Assembly (NCBI GenBank): GCA_016869775.1
Contig: VGDJ01000009.1
Coordinates: 1 to 17,657 of the forward strand
Length of the DNA stretch: 17,657 nt
Direction of reading: 5' to 3'
DNA from: Alphaproteobacteria bacterium
Lineage (GTDB): Bacteria; Pseudomonadota; Alphaproteobacteria; Rickettsiales; UBA1997
Every line of letters begins with the position of its first letter. Position 1 is the first letter of the stretch. Below, one piece after another: positions 15,290-17,657 of this stretch. The notes under the pieces were generated by a model. That model saw nothing but the letters and a program-made list of their open reading frames with translations. It ran no database searches and was not told the origin of the DNA. A program made the position numbers and the translations under genes.

Positions 15290-15611
15290 AATTATTGGCA
15301 TAAATATGTTGCTATCATCTACTTCATCAAAAGAACTAAACAAATCTTTAGGCTGAGAAGAAAATTAATGCCTTGTTTTCTCGCTTGAGCTTTACTAATT
15401 CAAGAACCGCTTGATATTGATTTACTTTTGGTATTCTGTAAAAATTTTTGCTTTATTCAAAAATTTATCAATTTTTTCTCATCTTTAGCAATAATAACCT
15501 CGGTAAATTCTATCCCCTTAAATAAATTTAGCGATCCAAAGAAATATCTTTCACTTTACCATTTTTTTCAAAACCCTCTATCAATCCAAATGTGACTGAG
15601 CTTTTTTGCAT
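15278..15611 (-). pseudogene. Decayed gene of about 110 codons, unknown function
   Basis: Starts at ATG 15611, preceded on its strand by GGAAGA eight bases away, a good RBS. The first 27 codons (MQKSSVTFGLIEGFEKNGKV and on) end at TAA 15530-15528. The protein-like reading then resumes in the other frames: SLNLFKGIEFTEVIIAKDEK, DKFLNKAKIFTEYQ, VNQYQAVLELVK and finally SQPKDLFSSFDEVDDSNIFM to a TAA at 15278. At least four frameshifts are needed. The pieces are charged, codon-like in composition and abut each other in order, which chance frames would not do. The end overlaps the convergent LRR pseudogene by 12 bases. It lies 20 bases downstream of the larger pseudogene on the same strand, so both were probably one transcription unit. 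No family recognised. Confidence 0.55.
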
Positions 15612-15631
15612 ATTATCTTCCAGTATTTTGA

Positions 15632-16696
15632 TTATGTTGCGGTTTTAGTTGCTTGGCAATACCAAAAAGATCCGTCCGGATTTTTAACAATTATGTCGCC
15701 ATTTTGTGGATTATGAACAATTGGACTTGGCCTCTAAGAAATTAATTGAGCATCAGGATTATTGCTAATATCAAATTTGCTTTCAGAATTTTCTTGTTTT
15801 TTGATTAAACTTGAAGAGCCTTTTTCAGCAAATCCTAAACTCTTGTCGCCATCTGGTTTGTCAATTTTAAAAGCACCCCGGTCAAAATCACCCTTATCAT
15901 CAAAATCACCTAAATTGTTATTATGCGCGATCTATTAGAGGTCTTTTGAGTATTTGCTGATTCAAAAATCGGCACAAAACTGTAATATTATCTTGCCCGA
16001 TCAAATTCTTCATTTGATCAAATAAATTTTCTACAGTTGAACTAGGCTATAAAGTATCAACTCCCAAAATATTACTTTCACTCACAAAAGGTTGGTCAGT
16101 TAAAGATGATAAAACTTGGTTGTTGGCTGGATTTGGTTTTGCAACTTGATTTAGAGAATTTCTAGTCTCGTTAATTCTTCTTTAATAGGGATCCTATAAT
16201 CGCTCTTCACTCCTTAAGCTCACTCATAGTTCCAATTTTGAGGCGAGCCGGCCCACTTTTTGAAATAAATTCAGCATTGAAGATTGTCTTGGTTGTGGTT
16301 CGATTTGCATTTTATTAATTCTAAATTCTGAATCATTACTTTGAAAATCATTAGTTTTTGGATCAACATAATTTCTAGATTCATAAGATGAAGCGTCTGA
16401 AATAGCATGTTCAGCTGAAAAACTCGAAGGATTTTTTTGTATATCTAAAGGTAGAGTTATATTTTTATTTCGATTTGAGTTTTTTTTGGATGATAAAGAC
16501 GGATTAGTTTCAGTGGATAAAAATTTGTAGTTCCCAGTTCTTCAATCTTGTTTGCGATGTCCAAAGGTGCGACTTTATTTGCCTGAAATTTGACTCTATG
16601 TTAATTAATAAAATCTCTAAAATTATTAAAAACTTTTATGAAGAAATTTTTAACCGGATTAAAAACTTTATTAAGCAAAGCTTTTAAAAATTCCAT
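15632..16696 (-). pseudogene. Decayed gene of about 355 codons for a polar, secreted-looking protein
   Basis: ATG at 16696 gives 31 codons with a hydrophobic/basic amphipathic start (MEFLKALLNKVFNPVKNFFI) to TAA at 16603-16601, then continues in frame (HRVKFQANKVAPLDIANKIE). A shift at the T run near 16520 leads into a 99-codon open stretch (16523-16227) rich in Asn, Ser, Asp and Gln. After TGA (16226-16224) the same frame goes on through three more stops (ENLFDQMKNLIGQDNIT). Two further shifts (near 15980 and 15922) lead to a last segment of 96 codons (NLGDFDDKGDFDRGAFKIDK and NPQNGDIIVKNPDGSFWYC). That segment has one TAG at 15736-15734 and ends in TAA at 15634-15632. Several stops could come from C-to-T or G-to-A change in CAA, CAG or TGG codons. 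Low-complexity polar make-up suggests a secreted or surface factor; no domain recognised. Confidence 0.65.
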
Positions 16697-16732
16697 TAGA
16701 TAAAATTTAAATTTGCAAAACTTATGGCTGAT

Positions 16733-17656
16733 CTATTGGCGACTTTTTATCACCGCACGTGCCGAAGCCAATCTGGCAATTGGAACTCGGTATGGCGAGC
16801 AAGAAACGTAATTCAAGCCAACTTGATGGCAAAATTCGATTGATGCCGGATTGCCACCATGTTCACCACAAATACCAAGCTTAATTTCGGGACGAGTTTG
16901 TTTACCTTTTGTGCTCGCGATTTTAATTAATTCACCAACGCCTTCTTGATCTAGCTCGGCAAAAGGATCACGCTCAAGAATTCCAGCTTTTTGATAATGA
17001 CCCAAAAAATTTCCAGCATCGTCGCGCGACAAACCAAAAGTGGTTTGGGTAAGATCGTTAGTTCCAAAGCTAAAAAATTCAGCCTCATGTGCAATTTTAT
17101 CTGCAACCAGCGCAGCTCTAGGCAACTCGATCATGGTTCCAACCATATATTTTAAATCAACCCCGCGTTCTTTCGCCACTTGCTTACCAACATTAACTAC
17201 CAAATCTCGCATGATTTGAATTTCTTTGCGAGTAGCAACCAAAGGAATCATAACCTCAAGAAGCACATCTTGATTAGAAGATTTCTTAACTTCTGCCGAA
17301 GCTTCAAAAATGGCGCGCGCTTGCATTTCATAGATCTCTGGATATGAAATACCCAAACGACAACCACGATGACCAAGCATAGGATTCTGCTCCTGCAGTT
17401 GATGAGTTCGATGTTTTACGTAATCAATTTCAACTCCAGCAACTTTTGCAACCTCCTGAATCTCGCTATCCTTATGCGGTAAAAATTCATGTAATGGCGG
17501 GTCAAGTAAACGAATTGTGACCGGCAATCCAGTCATAATTTTAAATATTTCGACAAAATCTTGTCGTTGCATCGGCAATAATTTTGCTAGAGCCTTTTTA
17601 CGACCCTCTGGAGTTTCAGCCAAAATCATTTCGCGCACTGCAATTATACGATCTTC
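16733..17656 (-). CDS. ppdK: Pyruvate phosphate dikinase, C-terminal third
   Basis: Interconverts pyruvate, ATP and phosphate with PEP, AMP and pyrophosphate. 307 residues are visible; the frame is open to the right edge, and the first in-window codons (EDRIIAVREMILAE) match the interior of PPDK, so no start lies here. This is the PEP/pyruvate-binding barrel: LLPMQRQDFVEIFKIMTGLP, LDPPLHEFLP, MLGHRGCRLGISYPEIYEMQ, GTMIELPRAALVADKIA, FFSFGTNDLTQTTFGLSRDD and GICGEHGGNP. The catalytic Cys is in NYVSCSPYRVPIARLA. The ATP-grasp and phosphohistidine domains would be beyond the window. PPDK is usual in AT-rich intracellular Alphaproteobacteria, where it can run towards ATP or PEP. The stop (TAG) is followed after 36 bases by the start of the large pseudogene on the same strand. 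Confidence 0.97.
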   Translation of the reverse strand, partial: EDRIIAVREMILAETPEGRKKALAKLLPMQRQDFVEIFKIMTGLPVTIRLLDPPLHEFLPHKDSEIQEVAKVAGVEIDYVKHRTHQLQEQNPMLGHRGCRLGISYPEIYEMQARAIFEASAEVKKSSNQDVLLEVMIPLVATRKEIQIMRDLVVNVGKQVAKERGVDLKYMVGTMIELPRAALVADKIAHEAEFFSFGTNDLTQTTFGLSRDDAGNFLGHYQKAGILERDPFAELDQEGVGELIKIASTKGKQTRPEIKLGICGEHGGNPASIEFCHQVGLNYVSCSPYRVPIARLASARAVIKSRQ

Positions 17657-17657
17657 G

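Noticed and set aside
15161..15800. Apparent open plus-strand frame if TGA is read as tryptophan (recoding)
   Set aside because: bcp and trcR end in TGA at the expected lengths (the trcR TGA also forms the ATGA junction), and known proteins here use TGG for Trp. Past 15289 the plus frame gives hydrophobic nonsense, while the minus strand yields the more protein-like pieces.
1..17657. tRNA or rRNA genes, CRISPR arrays, IS elements, attachment sites
   Set aside because: No cloverleaf arms, regular repeat-spacer units, transposase frames or terminal inverted repeats were seen, including in the 2.4 kb decayed region.

Overview
This window reads as a stretch of chromosome from an AT-rich alphaproteobacterium (roughly one third G+C by eye). 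The best lineage evidence is a complete TrcR (DUF1013) cell-cycle regulator, a family confined to Alphaproteobacteria. It is supported by an ESY (rather than ESR) motif in the ACT domain of the prephenate dehydratase, a class II DAHP synthase and a pyruvate phosphate dikinase. The base composition, lack of strong Shine-Dalgarno sites, and a block of decayed LRR-type and secreted-looking genes would fit a host- or prey-associated lineage of the Rickettsiales/Holosporales type. However, the retained phenylalanine and methionine pathway genes argue against an extremely reduced Rickettsia-like genome. The order is inference; no rRNA or other decisive marker is present.

Layout. 3-1209 (-): a HIT-family hydrolase followed 4 bases later by cystathionine beta-lyase MetC, which runs off the left edge. 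1354-5610 (+): Lon protease and the YidC membrane insertase. 5687-8816 (-): a tight three-gene operon of class II DAHP synthase, Era GTPase (TAATG junction) and UbiG methyltransferase. 8817-8956: a divergent control region in which the -35 boxes of the two outward promoters overlap. 8957-10415 (+): prephenate dehydratase PheA and the 16S rRNA methyltransferase RsmD. 10451-12247 (-): a small coiled-coil protein, biotin ligase BirA and YaaA (BirA and YaaA share an ATGA overlap). 12325-13382 (+): TrcR and a PrxQ/Bcp peroxiredoxin (ATGA overlap). 13679-14344 (+): ribosomal protein bL25 with the clearest RBS and the clearest intrinsic terminator of the window. 16733-17656 (-): the C-terminal third of PPDK, cut by the right edge.

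The 2.4 kb between bL25 and PPDK looks like an empty desert but is not. It holds an intact 44-residue exported protein (14529-14663, -). Beyond that lie three broken genes that can be read by joining frames across stops and frameshifts: an LRR-type gene (14799-15289, +), converging tail to tail with a two-gene minus-strand unit (15611-15278 and 16696-15632). The larger of these encoded a polar, Asn/Ser/Asp-rich, probably disordered protein of about 355 residues. This gene graveyard is the most unusual part of the window.

Functionally, most of the window is housekeeping: protein quality control and membrane insertion (Lon, YidC), ribosome assembly (Era, RsmD, bL25), oxidative defence (YaaA, PrxQ), aromatic amino-acid, methionine, ubiquinone and biotin-protein metabolism, and cell-cycle control (TrcR). 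The divergent pair DAHP synthase / PheA brackets the first committed step of the shikimate pathway and the branch to phenylalanine.
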